DNA of 64,000 nucleotides from assembly GCA_900618425.1 (NCBI GenBank), contig UZAN01039477.1, positions 101,707 through 165,706 on the forward strand, given 5' to 3'. Shown piece by piece: positions 26,936-41,100 of this stretch (positions are counted from its first letter, which is position 1; each line of letters starts with the position of its first letter). The position numbers and the translations under genes are program-made. The notes beneath the pieces are model-generated. The model worked only from the letters and a program-made list of their open reading frames with translations, made no database searches and was not told the DNA's origin. The DNA is from Echinostoma caproni. Lineage: Eukaryota; Platyhelminthes; Trematoda; Plagiorchiida; Echinostomatidae.

Positions 26936-29900
26936 CGTTTCTTGTTTTAAAACTACAAGATATAGTAAAACCTATCTATGCTATTTGCTTTCTAGCTTTT
27001 CAGCTTACGCCTCATTTACACAACGAATCTCTACACAGATACTCAAAATTCTTAAACAGGTAGTGATCGTTCAGTTGAACTCGATTTCTGTTTCTAAACC
27101 AATTGTGAAGCAGGTATTTTTCGCTACAGAATCTACTTCCAAGAGAGGCCGCTCAGTATTACCCCAACTATTGGCTTATCTCCTATTTGCTATTATTTTA
27201 TTTTGAACCGAGCTCGAGCTCAAAGGAAGTCCCTGATTTTCTTGTTCCATAGACAATCGTGTTTTTGTTTTGTCACATAATTCCACTCAAACTCATCTCT
27301 CACTTCTCCCACAACCATAGCTAAACATCAATCAAATTTACACGTGAGCCCAGTGAAACCGAGTAACATCATTTCTAATCGAAGTTAGTACGTTTAAGTC
27401 TCGTATTTGTAGCCGAAATTTCACCTTTAGGAATGGTTTTAGATAATACTGGTTCTCCCGCAAGTAACAAAGAACATCTACAAGTTGAAACACGACATAG
27501 AGAGACCCTATCAATTATTTGATGATATCTCGAGTTGATGTTGTCCAACCCAATATCACATCCATCTTATGGGACCCATTTTATTTGCCACTCCAAGTTC
27601 CAAAATGTAGACTGCAGGTTTCTTTGACTGAGCGGTAAGTACTCGTTTCATCGGGATTCATCCCCTATTGTTAACCATTACACAATTCCGTGGTAAATGT
27701 TTTAACATTGTTGCATAAACGGCTTAAAAAAATCTATGCTAGACGGGTACTATGGAATGGAGGTACGAACTGAGTGCTATCAGGCCTTACGGCTTATGTG
27801 CGAAATACCTTCATGTTTGTTAGCCTTACTCATAAGTCCTTTCGCTTAGGTGTATCGAAAATTTCCCATTTGTCAGTCAAGCATTTCATTGGGGAGCATT
27901 CATCACACGGTGGCAAGCTTTCTAATGAAGTTGAGTGGGTTTATCTTAAAAAATGTACACTGAATACCTCATGGATTATCCCCCATGGCAACATGTGAAT
28001 TAATTTGTATTAGCCATTGTGATACGCTCTTGTGTACAGAATTTACCACAATGGGAACGTTTATCTCTTCTTTGCTGTGCGTCCGAGGCTCAAACCTTGG
28101 ATAAACCAGAACGTCTGCAGTACAGATAAGTTCTAAAGTGTTCAAAACTCTTTTCAGATGCGTCCTGAACCAATGATTGACTGATCGACCCATAGGCTAC
28201 GTAGGAGGACGACGTTTCAGGGATTATAGTCAGCCAAAATCCTCACATTTATAGTATTATATTTATGATTATCTTATCAGTACCTTTTTTCTCGTCGTCT
28301 AGATAAGTCTCCATACACAACCTTTCCAGTACTTTTCTCTTGTGTAAATGCGATTGACCTTTTTCGCTGAAACAGAATGCGCGAACACATTCCAAATGTC
28401 AAAGCAACGATTGGATCGAGCGTGTGTGTGTGCGTAAGAGTGTGTCAACCAAAGCGATTCCTGCTCGCAGACACACAAAAGCACATTAAGACGGATGCAC
28501 AGGGTAGACCAGATCCCGTCGTTTCGTTTTTTCAAAGTCCAGCTCTGCATTGTCAGTTGAATACTTTTGATCATGCAATTGATTGCTTTTTCGTAGCTCA
28601 TGGATGTCAGTTTTTGACTATCCGTCGCACGCACACTGACACACAAGCACATATACCATATGATACGGTGGATCAGGAATCATCACAAGCCAAGTGGGAA
28701 AACAAGTTTTTTTTTCTAGACAAAACGTGTGACAGCAACAAATTATATTCGCTTGACAAATTTTTCCCAATCAAATACAAAGAATGTGTTCTCATCAAAA
28801 TAGGTTAAGAAATTTCTCTCTATTTTATTCGGTAAAACGGTGTAAAGTTGCACGCATTCCCCCCTCCTGTTTTTCTTATCGTTCACCAGACGTTGTACGA
28901 ACCCAAGCACATTCTTTATTGGGTAATATAGGTGTTAACCATACGCGTGCAACATCGTTCTCACTTTGGAAATACATTTCACTTCATAATAGCACACTCA
29001 TATATTGATGCCTATGAGAAAAGCATTATTATTCCTGACTTTTGTCCGATAACTATGTCCTTAGTTTGCTTCTATCACCGAGTTTCTTCAATACCTGTAC
29101 TTCCAAGAACGATTTTCGATCATCTCAGTTGAACTTTAAAAGTTACCTAAGGGAAATGCTCACAAGATCTAGCTTTTCTTGTCTCATACGATTTTCAACA
29201 CTTTTAAATCTGATTTCGAAAACAAAGCAATCAAAGAATGTTGTACTCATTGCGATCTGTTGAGAATAATGAAAAGCTTTGCTTGTTCATGTATTCTCTT
29301 AGATTTTTGATGTTTAAACAGGTAAACCATTCAAAAAGTCTCGGTTTCAAAGGATCAATTGTTGGCACACAGGCAAATTGAATAGTGCACACTCTGAATA
29401 CAAAGAAATTCCGTCTCAAGTTTAGTCAAAATGTTTGATGCTTACAATCACCTTTATTGAGGTTGAAGTTAAGCAAAAAGGGTTAAGAGTGGATGCTACG
29501 AGATACCTGCGTTCTTTAGCACCTAACAGATGGTCACAGGGTCTTCTGTGACGCTGGAGTGGAGTGTGATTGCTTGAGTGTAGTCTATTTTTTATGGATA
29601 GCAAATACAATCTCTATGCCCATCTTGATAACTAGCTTTTGTGGATGCTTTAAAACCTTTTGATCAACTTGCAACTATGAAATCTCTCAGTGGCTTGGTC
29701 GAAATTTTGATTGCATAACTAATTGTTTAAACAGTTCAAGTGATAATTTTGCACACGAGAGATTAAGCTTAATTATGAGAACCCGGTTTGTGCATCTTTA
29801 TTTAGCGCAACACACCGTACTACATATTCTAAAGTGCAGCGCTTTCGCGGATTATATTGAAGTCCCAGGTTTGGTTCTCTTCAAGCAGTGAGGGTGGAGA

Positions 29901-30389
29901 AGGTTCACGGGGGTTGAGTAAGGCTGAATCCTGTCGTTTCAGTCGACAACTCATTTAGGTCAGTGGTGAGCACCAGTTCCCATATATTGGCAAAGGTAAA
30001 ATGGAACACATCGATTGTTTTGACTGGTCTTAGGGAAACAGACATATGTGAATGAGAAAGTGACAGTGACAGAGAAGGGAACTGCACAAGCATATTCATA
30101 TCACCATCATAATGAAATCTGGAACGCTCAGTTGGAACTCATAAGTTTGAGGATAGTCAAGTGTTTTCAATGATCCATATTGTTATGCTCTCGATGGGGC
30201 AGACTTTATTGCCCAATCTGTGGGGCATTCCAACAAAGAGAGAGGTGCAATTACTGTCTTTCTGCGTAAATCAGTCTATAATGCAACCCGTTACGGATTA
30301 AGATTCGACGACATTTTGTTCAACAGGAGTCCGGTATTTCAGGAAATGTATTAGAATTAAAAAATACAGTGAGCATTTTTGTGCTTCAC
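26936..30389. other. Intergenic, no gene recognised
   Basis: Open frames at 28299-28652 (-) and 28377-28808 (+) overlap on opposite strands and contain GTGTGTGTG and CACACA tracts, so they are probably chance. At 27624-27666 (+) a weak pol III-like pair (TGACTGAGCGGTAAGT, GGGATTCATCCCC) may be a decayed SINE. Confidence 0.45.
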
Positions 30390-30645
30390 CTGGTACAAAT
30401 TTCGTGAACTGTTCCAAACTGCCCGGCCTTGATGGTGTCACACTAATCATGCTTAAGACATGAGAGCCAGGAGGTCCTCCAGTGCTCCGTCTGTTTTACC
30501 ATGACGAGTTGGCTAGCTATTGTAAAACCTCTCACATCGTTTTTACTCCTGAACGAAGAGCATCCAACGGTGCAAATAATTATGCCACATCCCTTCCTCT
30601 CAAGAACTATAAAGGAATAGACCTCAAGAATATAAACCACTGCGA
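30390..30645 (+). mobile_element. Short LINE reverse transcriptase relic
   Basis: The plus strand encodes CSKLPGLDGVTLIMLKT, equivalent to the KSPGPDGVxPxML fingers block of CR1-like RTs, followed after a stop and frame change by ASYCKTSHIVFTPERRASN and NNYATSLPL, matching the WKxxxIVPIxKxG...NYRPISL block. Nothing of the palm or catalytic motifs follows, so only the start of an RT domain remains. Confidence 0.6.
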
Positions 30646-33600
30646 TGAAATTGGGAACACCACGAACTTTTCAACGACCGACAAAATGGTCTTTGCTGCC
30701 AGAGTTTAGGTGGCAGCTTGTGTGTATACCGCTAGCCTATTTGATCTACCTCCATTAATCAGCACTGCAAACAGCCGATGGTATCCCCGGAAATTATTTC
30801 ATAGAATTTCAATCGAGGTTGACATCACAGGCTTCTGCTAAAGATTCCCCGTTAAAGGTTCCTCAAAGAGAAAACCGGCCGTTTTAAATATAAAAATATT
30901 AAAACCTTCTTCGAACCCGATCGGTTTCAAGATGTGATCACGGAGGAGTTGAGAAATAAGGTGAAATTGATTGCATCTTCATCCTCGGGCTCCTCATACG
31001 CATAGTTGTTTAACCATACAACGTGTGCTTTCTCGTCTTCAATACCGCCTATTCATTTTTTACCATGGAGCAGCGAAGAAGAAATCGGATTGATCGAAAT
31101 GTGCGGAATTCACGGAATGGATTAAAGGCACCTTGTTGACACTAATGATAGAACAGTTCGAGAGACCTGAATTCTTCGAATGTTTCCCGAAAACCCAGAC
31201 CTGATGCGTTAAACGAAATCAAATATGCCTGTCACCGGCTATTAAATCCTGCTTGCAATGACTGAAGCCTCTGACTTGTTTTTCATAAACGTGATAGGTC
31301 CAAACAAGGTAATTGGTCTTCCTCCAAATGCACAGACCATTTGCGAGGTGGTGGTAATGGGACTGTGAGTTGCCTTCACGGTTTGCCATTTGACACAGTT
31401 TCATCAGATAAAAGTACACATGGGCCGCAGCTGAAATTTCTACTAGGCTGTGTTCTCGGCTTAGGGAATTACATGGCAGTTCGCATGCGTAATCTCTGCT
31501 ATCTCAACCTGACTTTGCAGTCGTTCAAACTTAATTCCAGGCTTTCAACAGTTGTATTTGATCTTTAGTTTTACCCTTCCATATTCTGGAACTTTAATCA
31601 TGTATTTCCTGGCTCTTTTCTGTTCTGCTCGAAGTGGTTGCCACCTGTTTCGGATTTGATTGTCTTCACACTATGGATTGGCGTAACCATACCTCTAAAG
31701 CGACTGTCCCTCCCACACCATAAATAAACAAATGGAAAATACTGTTGAATCGGATGACAATTCAAAATCCCAATAAACCCTCTCTGAACTTTTAGTGAAT
31801 ATCTCAGGGGAGATCCAAACGGCTGGAGGTCACAAACGTTTTGACATCATTTTCCAACTCTTCCGTCGTCCCTCGCTTTCCCCTAACTCAAACGTTCTGC
31901 GGTTTGGAGAAGTGTCCTGCAATGTTTCACACTTGACGTAACTCCGTGTCCTCTAAGTGGATTAGGACGCTTTGGACTCGATTCGTCAGATTAAACGTGA
32001 CTAGCCTCTTTTAAAAACCTGAGAGCTGTGGTATGTTTCGATGACGAGTGAAACGTCAAAACAAACCGGTAGACTTTCCTTCGGCAGATCCACACGCGAT
32101 TCAGTGTGGCGATGCCGGGTGTGAATTTCAAGTCGCGAGCATGCTGTGCCTTTTGACTCATTTGTTTTGGATTAAAGTACAAAATGAGCCACAGCTCTAT
32201 ATCCTACTGAGCAGTGTGTTGCCGATTTGATGAACCACCTGGTATTTCAATCCCTTGAATGAAACACACGCCCTTAATCCGTTTTCCGCTCACCTATACC
32301 TATTCGAGTATAGAATCAGCGAGTGGTAAATTTAATGTATACTTCCCCAATCTCCACACCTCAGTAAACTTTGATTTTGGAATTCACCTCTTTAGAGTGA
32401 GTCACGTTTCTCATGTAATCCAGAAGTATGACCAATAAAGTTATTGCCAAGGATTTTTCAACTGAGTGCGGAGAGCTTAGTTAGACAGTAGTTATAAATA
32501 CGGAGATTATGTAATTAACAATAATTAAAAGTTAAAAATTTGCTCAAAGGCATTCACGGTTGTGGTCAGATTTGTTGCGTACGAGTATCGTAAATTTACC
32601 ATCAGTAATACGTGCTCTGCACTTTTCCCTCAGACACAATCTCTCTTTTCATTATCTGATCCAAAATAGCTTACTGAAATATAGTGACTGAAATCGAAGG
32701 AACGTCAGGTTCATTGGAGAAATGTAAAACGTGCGAACTACTACATGAATAGATTGAACATGACCCGAATTTACGATGACAAAATTCTCTCCAAAAGTCA
32801 TTCCGTCTGGAAAGTGATCTTCATAGTTAATCACAAGCCCCACAGAATGGAACTTTTGTTTCTGCTTCGGCTCGTTTGGTCTGATTTACTTCAGCCGGAT
32901 TCGGATTAAGTGGGCAAAGTGCCGTTGTAACGGTGTTTTGCTCCAATTCAGTGATACTTCAATCGTTTAATTGACTTCCTGATATTCGTCGCAACAGACT
33001 GTTTATTGAGTTGAACATGCACGAACTAGTTAAAATGTTGTTTAGTTCACTAGCGTGTTTGTTTGCCACGCGGTTTATCCACAACTATATTCCATTTATG
33101 AACGCTTCTAGTGTATAAACATAAACTGGGCTAAGACACGCATTCAAATAGCCACAGATCTATTTCTGAAATGGTTTAAAATTCACAGAAACGTGCTCCT
33201 TCATCGGTCAACTCTTGGTTGTAATAGGTCCAACTGAAATAAATTATCCGAACTATTGTCTTCGTCAATAGCATTCTTTGACTCCATTCCCTCGACGCAA
33301 TCAGAAAATTGACTTCTTATTAACTGACTGATTGAAATTTACAGGCCACAGTTAACTCCTGATTCATTTTCCTGTTCACGTTTGAGAATTGTGAGCTATG
33401 AAATTGAGTTTATGCAAAACATTTTATGTAGTAGGTGACGACGCAACCACACCAAACCAGACAAGAACGCAGAACGGAAAAGGCTGGTTCCAAAAGTATG
33501 TATCGCTTGATCAACGTTATCAGATAAATATCAACGTGTCTTCTAAAGCGTGTGCGCACAATGTGAACCAATGAATGTCTACTGAACAACAAGCATCTGA

Positions 33601-36600
33601 GGCTGGACAACCTAGTAAACGAGATAATAATGAACAGTGGTCAAACTAATGAATCGATCTATACTTGATCTCTAAAGAAAGCACATTATAGTACAATATA
33701 CTTGCGGAAATTTATTTTTTTACGCTACTTAATTAAACTCATCAGTGTACTGCCAACTTGATGTGTACGCTTGAAGGGGTCCGAATATGACGATAGCGTT
33801 GGATGAATTTCAGAATGCTTCTTAACTTAGATATAAACTTCGCTGTCTGTGACCCAATTCTGGAGCGCATTGCAACGGTCGCTCAAACTTGGCGAGATTC
33901 ATTCATAGTCCAGTGAAGCCGGAATATAACAGAGGGGAAAAACAAATGATATTCCAGTGAATTATAACAGAAAGATTGTGCTACAGTGGAGTTCACTGAA
34001 ATCAATTTTACTTAGAGCTGTTGAAATGGAAAACACTATTACACGTTTTGAGTCCAGTATTCAAAGGATTTTGGGATAAAATGACCTGAGTTGCGGGCTA
34101 TCAAACCCCATACAGTGCCAAATAGGCATGCGAAATACTATTCAGGAAGACAGTGAAACCGCAAACTTCCCAACTTCAGCGACCATTTCAATCTTTCGGC
34201 AACTGGTCAAGAGTGCCAGCCATTCACAAGCTGATTTATAGCTGCCGAATTATTCATCTTGGAAGTCCGTGTTACACATGATTTATTTGTTCATAAAATA
34301 TATTTCTTGTAAAAATGATTAACTGTAGGTTACTTATGATTGTTTTATTAAATTGTATTCACCTTATCCAATAATCACACTGGTTCAAATGAACGGCAAT
34401 ACATCAATGTGGATTAGGTATCTACTGGCTGCAAAACTACCAGTCTGCACTCTCACATCTCACAGAGCAGTGACTTCTGCAACTGAACAGCACCGTTTGT
34501 CTTGCATTGTTACTCAACCATAACTTTCTACCAGCATACGAAAGTTTTTTTTTGGATTAAAAAAACGCAATTCTGATCCACACGTCAATCGGTTTCGAAG
34601 GATGTCCAGTTTGGAGGAGATTTTATCACGCACCTCAGTGCAGACAACGCAAACCGAAACGGAAAATGGGCAAAACACTAATTAGCGGACAGGTTATTTC
34701 CCAAATGGGATTTTCAACCCCCGTCCCAACTCTCTGCCACTGCCATCTCACGCTTGCACGTGTGTATCGCCGGCATGTCCCTGCACTTAGCGGAACGCTC
34801 ATCACACCCAATGATGCTGTGGATGATGATGATGGAGATGATTATCAATTAAAACCTTAAAACTAGATAAAAGCAAGGTATAAAAGGTAAGTTTAAAAGT
34901 AACTTCGATCGACCGATCAGGGGCGATAATTTTTAGAAATTGTGTGTGAAAGTGAGCGCAAGTTAGTCCAGGAACCTACCAGGAGAGATTACGTATAATC
35001 GTTAGTATACTAGATCATTGTAGTTTCATCATTGAAAAAGCTATATCGAACCTGATGTAATAGGGCATTTTATACATTTCTTTGGAAGGAACCGTGGAGA
35101 ATCAAACTCTCCTTACCAGAGACGGCACGTTCATTTAATGCCCCATATAAAGCACTGGGTACAGTTGTTCAATCCTTGTAAACTGACCACAACTTACTGA
35201 ATCGAAGCCTAACCCAATAAGTGAATATTAAGAATCAGTTTTTTCTAGCATTGCACATGTCACTGTGCTTGTCGTCTTTCTGCACAGCAATAAAATACCC
35301 GTTAAATCGAACAAACCATTATTAATTCAATTATGTTCAGCTGTACTCATGTGGGTTTTACACCTCATAAGTATACTATTTCCTCAAACCATGCTTCTAG
35401 TTCGGAGAACGCATCAAAATCAACAAAATGAATTAGCCTCTGAAGGAATTTTTATAAATGAACTAATCAGATCAATGATAAAATATTTTACCTATGGAGT
35501 CGTAGCCAATTAGTTATAGACGAGACACATGGAGGAGTAATGTTACTCAAAGCAATTCAGACGAAGTTCAGAGTCGCTTCTTAACAGCCTCTCGTTTGGG
35601 ACCGGATTTAAAATCTAAACATGGGATCATCTCCGGTTACATACAGAAGAGAGAGCAGACACATAATGTAACTTACGGACCAAGAACTACATCATATTTG
35701 ATTAGTTGCCTCCAGTATCGCTAACAATCAAACTGGTGAACTACTTCAGAACGGGAACGTTCGTACTTGAGAATGGGCGGAAATAAAATCCAGACCACGG
35801 AACCGTAGTGTCCCAAATTCAGTAGGAAGATGATCACTTTAATGAATCAGTAAACGCCTCTGCTTTGAAACCATGTATCTAGCTCCAGTGCTCCATCCGA
35901 AACACTGAATCAGTTGGCCGGTATGTATTAGGAACACTCAAAAGGAACAGGTGCTGCCGTATAGTTTGACTTTCACTTATCACACAACAATTATGTCCAC
36001 GGAGCACAATGACCGTACTATGTTAGCGCATGACATACGTGTCCTTATATCCTAAGGCAAACAGGATATTTATAGCCGTCACGGAAGTACTTGATAGTAA
36101 TGATCCAGCCGATGGCACCACGTGACTGCTTGTTATTGATTGACCGCTTGCCGAGAAAAGAAAGACAGCTCCTGCTGGTAGGATGATTTGGTTTGTGCAT
36201 GGCGTAAGATGTATGCTCCCGGACTGATCCTAAATAAAAGGTCCACATTGCATGCATATCACTAAATTTTAGAGAATCAAAAACATTACTTCCAGACGAC
36301 ATCGATTACTTTTTTCTCGAGTTTTCTTTACACATGTGAACATTTGAGCTTAAATGCTGCTACCTCATAAACTCCAGATAGTAGTTTGTCTTGGGTTAAC
36401 CGAATGGTGCGCAGTCCGTTGAACTTCTAAAGTCTGCCAGGTTTTCGATGTTTCTGTCAAATAGCCATAACCATTTTCACTCGTCCATCAGAAGCTCTTT
36501 CTAGCTGTTCTTCACTATTTGCCAGTCCCTTTACATGAACTGTCTCAATCATCTTCACAATAATCCTTAGAAAATAAGCATCTATCGATTCACGGGGAGT

Positions 36601-37960
36601 GCTTCCCATTAGGTTTCATTATTCTCTCTTAACTTCACGTGAAATGTTTGCTCTGAAAATACTCAAATTATACTCCACCACATTATCAACCCCTTGCATG
36701 AGCGCTATTATATGAGATGAAAACTAGATTTGAGCTGCATACACTATTCTTGCATGCTGAGATCTATGTAAATACATATTCTTACCACAATATGGAAAGT
36801 GCTGCTGGCATCACCAAAGGTGTTGCAAAGAGAAGCCAAGTATTTATAAATAAAGTGCAAAGGTGTCACCTTGAAAAAGGGAACAATCCTTATCTGTGGC
36901 GAGATTTCCAATTGAAACCCTCCTAGTCAAATGTTGGTTGAGCTGAACGAAGTTGCTTTTATTGTCATTATTTTCCTTTAGCTTCATTGAACAGCTGAAC
37001 AAATTACTGGAGAAATAAAAGTGATTGTCCATCCAGGATAATATTGATAAATAGAACGTTACACCGAGCCCCAAGAAACGTGGTTCGGAAAGCGATATGT
37101 TTGTGTGGCTGAATATCAGTAATGTGATAAAATAACATTCTATCTAACTGTGTTGTCAATTATTTTCGCCGGATAAAGAGAATGGTTTGATAAACATAAT
37201 AAACTCGTGGAAGTTCTCGAAAATAATGAAACGTTGATAAGTGGTGGCACAAATAGTGTTAGTTGTTGTTTTTGTCGTGTAATCAATCATCATCGTAGGT
37301 GGTGTGTTAAATAGGGATACTTTTACAAGATCTTTGGCTGAATAATGTTTACTTGCGTTCACTACATCGGATAAGTGTTTTGGACAGTGGAGTTTGATTT
37401 TCGCATAAACGAATCAACCAACTTATTGCTGTAACGGAATGATTGAGTCTGGGATATAATTATACTTAATATAATCTAGCGGATGCCAGTGAAACTCGAG
37501 ACTCCCAGATGCGGGTTACCAAACGTGTCAACGGATGGTGTACGCGGATTCTCTGTTTCCGATAGTTATTTGAGAACAAATATCCTAAATGAATCACGTG
37601 GTGGTGGATTATTTCCCCGTTACTACCAATTGGCAATCGGAAAGTGATCACGTGTTGATTGATTTCGTCCCATCGTCGTCCAAAAATCCTTTAAGTGTTG
37701 ACAGCAATGTAAACGACTTTCCGTTGACATCCAGCAAGAAATACCGGTCCAACGATGCATATTCTGGGGATCGGAATTACTGCAAGTTGTCTGGTGGTAG
37801 ATAACAGACTTTAAATTCTGTAAAATCACCTGGTCTTATGATGAGCAGATCCCTCAAGAAACGTAGTTTGACAAATCAATCCGCTGACAAGACTATGTAT
37901 GTTTCTATGCCCTTTGAGAATAAAAATATGATTAAAATTTTTGTTTGGCAGACTTGAAGA
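30646..37960. other. Intergenic, no gene recognised
   Basis: No domain is recognised. A hydrophilic 71-codon frame opens with an ATG at 37589 (+) and has coding-like codon choice, but no family signature. Other frames are short. Confidence 0.45.
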
Positions 37961-38065
37961 TTTAATGTCGAGATTGTGAAACGTTCAGAAGCCTCGTTGG
38001 GTTTTGAAACCAAGCATGGACGGCGTCCACGCTTTGTACGCGAACCCTCTACCAGCTGATCAGTG
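37961..38065 (-). repeat. tRNA-derived SINE, copy A of an inverted pair
   Basis: On the minus strand it reads CAGCTGGTAGAGGGTTCGCG, then TACAAAGCGTGGACGCCGTCC, then a B-box-like GGTTTCAAAACCC and a tail CTTCTGAACGTTTCACAATC. It aligns along its length with the plus-strand copy at 38076-38190, with scattered differences, but its 5' acceptor part is more diverged. Confidence 0.8.
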
Positions 38066-38075
38066 CTAACGGTGT

Positions 38076-38190
38076 GGCCTCGTAGCTCAGGTGGTACAGC
38101 GTGCGCGTACAAAGCGTAGGCGGCGTCCATGATTGGGTTCAAATCCCACTGAGGCTACTGAACTTTTCACAATCTCCACATGATAAACAC
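38076..38190 (+). repeat. tRNA-derived SINE, copy B, with tRNA-like head
   Basis: Positions 38076-38157 fold into a near-tRNA: a 7-bp acceptor stem (GGCCTCG with TGAGGCT, two G-T pairs), T8, D-arm starting GCTC with loop AGGTGGTA, a 5-bp anticodon stem (TGCGC/GCGTA) with loop GTACAAA (anticodon ACA at 38109-38111), a 14-base variable region and a T arm with loop TTCAAAT. The fourth D-stem pair and the outer T-stem pair are mismatched. It is followed by CTGAACTTTTCACAATCTCC, a tail shared with copy A, which marks it as a SINE head rather than a tRNA gene. Confidence 0.8.
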
Positions 38191-41100
38191 ATCAGTTTAC
38201 TGCTGATACCCTTTGTATGCCTCCCTCGAGTGTTAATCCGTACAGCCTCTGATTATTTCCAGTGCCCTTTTGGTAGACGGCCACAAACATAAACACATCT
38301 GGGAACCAATCTGATATTTGGACCTGTTTGCTTCTGCAATTATGTTCCAGTCAAAAAAAATCTAAAACAAATCTGATGAAACGAACTACAATTTCTTAGA
38401 CTCTTGTACTTTTGAAACATGGCAATTATATGTGAACGCAACAAGTTCAGCACGTGGCCACGGTTGACCTTGGTTGTACAAATATATCCTGCAGTCCTCT
38501 GGGAAACAACCGTATTCACCAGCAATTGTATTATTTATCCATTCAAATTGGCAGCTTCAACGTTAGCAAAGCAGCCATCGCTTCATAATTTGTTTATCAA
38601 TTTCATGGCTGCTGGTCCAAAAAATGTCATCAAACCTCGGATTTGCATCCTCATCCACTTTGATTGAGATCTCTATCGGTTATCCATGTTCATTTATCCA
38701 ACATAAGTCTGTAACATAGCACTGTTGATTAGTATGACAAACCTTAGTGTACATCGCTACTTTTGCTTTCAAAATTACACGTAGAATAGATAAACGGACT
38801 TTCACATTTTTAACAAACGTGTACCACTCCCAACACAGCATTGAACAAATACTAAAATAATAATCTGCAAGTGTAAACTACATCAAATGAATGCCAAAAC
38901 TTTTGATCCATATATTTCACTTAAATAAAATACCAACAGTTTAACATTGTTTGCACTGCCAGTGTAGACAGAAACTGATGAGAACTGCATTGAACAGTTG
39001 ATTTCAGTCTAATTAATGGTCGTCAAGGTTCAAATATCCAGAGTGGTGTGATACGGAATGCCTACCTGGAATCAAAGAATTCAGACAACCCGGAGGTTAT
39101 GGTGATAAAGCGCATGAAAATCAACCACACAGTACCGGTTTATTGTGACTACAAACAACAGTTGTCTAGACAGAATGTACACTGCATTTTCTGCTATTAA
39201 CTTCAGCAAATTTTTAATGTTTTAAGTTTGCCGGGTGTAACATCAGAAATTACGTTATCCCCTCCATCTTCAACATGATGCGATAGGCCGTCATGTTAAC
39301 AGTCCTACTGCAAGGATCACTTTTGTTGAAAGCTAAGTTTTATTGGCTCAAATAAACAAGCCAAATGCAATACTTTATGCACTGTCGTACTCTATCTATA
39401 TAATTTCAGCAATACCTACCTTTAATAGATTCCCCGTCATTAATCTTGTCTTAGTTAGGTGTCAGGAGATACCTCCGCTGATACCTCCGCTATCTGTTTG
39501 GGACTTTCCGAGTTAATCACAACTAGTACCACTTCTAGGTTTGCGGTTTTAACGAAGGAGTCATCGTGCCAATCTTTAGGCACAAATTATATTGTAAAGA
39601 TGAAAACACATATTATGTCGATAGACTCATGTAGAAAAACAAATTTACACCTGTAGCGTTACACGTAACTGGCCACCGAGAAGACAATATTATTGGTATA
39701 TTCCAAGCCTACCAATTTTTATCCTGAAAGAAGCTCAACACTTTTCCTGGTGAAATTAATGTGCACTCTCTTTGTGGGCCAGTAACCTGGATGGGATAAA
39801 AACCACCGGGTGTTAACTGAAACTGCAGCTGACTTCATCCCCGTTGAACATGTGCAAGTATTGGCCTAACTCATACTACATAATCCTCCATTTAAAAATG
39901 TATACGACGGTTTCCAATATCATACTTAAACATCGATGGCCATAGATAAAGCGCATTTTTTCCGAGCTACATGTTTGTTGTTCATCTCTTACGCTCTTTG
40001 TATATTTACGCTACACAAATGGAGGTTTGGCGAATTTGACTTGCCCGTCGCTATTGTCGACACTTACACGAAGTGCGTGAGTAACCAGAAACTCGGTGTT
40101 ATAACACCTAAGTGGGTTGGACCACTACTCTGCAGATCAGCCTGAGTGCATTGCACCTTGGATGGCTTCTCGGTGCTTTCTGCACTCGGTGGTGTGATAG
40201 CAAATGGCGACGCGGCTAGCTGGGAACGAAGCAAGCTTTGTAGATCTTCCCTCTGTTAAGACAAAAATATTGACAACTTGGAGTAAACTTGCGCGCTCTC
40301 TCTCAAGAAGACCAGTGCAAAGATCAGTCTTCACCAAACCTTCATCCTCTATATGCTATCCGTATGTGATTATTGTGTTCTTATCTGCCTCACGAATTGA
40401 CAAAGCCAAGTATATGTATAAATTTGCCATTGTCTGAAATTCACATCAATTTGTTTACAGAGAAGGCTGAGAACTCTCTCCCCAATGTCAAGTAGGTGAC
40501 GTGGCTTCAAAAGCCTCCACGAAAACCACCATCAGATGACCGACAATCAAATGAAAACCTAGATCCTCTGCAATTCCGAAGAGGTAGAAGAGGTAGAAAA
40601 CGCAGGAAAGCACCAATTGCTGACCACTACTTCCCCATATGACAGGATTGTCTGGGTCTCATAGCGCCTAGTCTGCTATCTACCGAAATTGAGCCCTACA
40701 GTGTAAGATACTTTACTGCCTTCCTGACCAAGCTCTGACTCATCTGACCCGGCTGCAGAAAAGGTGCCTTTGTATGTGACCTGAGGAAGAGGAATTTGAA
40801 TATCGATCGCAATTTTCTAACACAACATACTTCAATATTTGTATCGTTTGCTAATCAAGTCAGTCCTGTATGAGATCAACATATCTCGATATCACATCAA
40901 GTTGTCCCACAACCAACCCCATTGATTTTATCATAGAACTTTGGGCTCAACTAAGTTTCCAGCCATCCTCGTTGTTCAAGTCTCATAACGCTGATCCGAT
41001 AAGAATCATTCAGTACAACGATTCTCCAGCCTCCTGTTGAAGCGCTGGTTGGTGGTGGGGGTGAACAGCTAAGCACAGTTTCTTCGCTTACACGTGTACG

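Noticed and set aside
28377..28808. 143-codon frame as a gene
   Set aside because: It includes GTGTGTG and ACACACA tracts that avoid stops, overlaps an opposite-strand frame, and has no domain signature.
38076..38157. Functional tRNA gene (anticodon ACA)
   Set aside because: The fold is nearly complete, but D- and T-stem mismatches, a 14-base variable region, the rare ACA anticodon, and a shared non-tRNA tail with the adjacent inverted copy show it is a SINE head.
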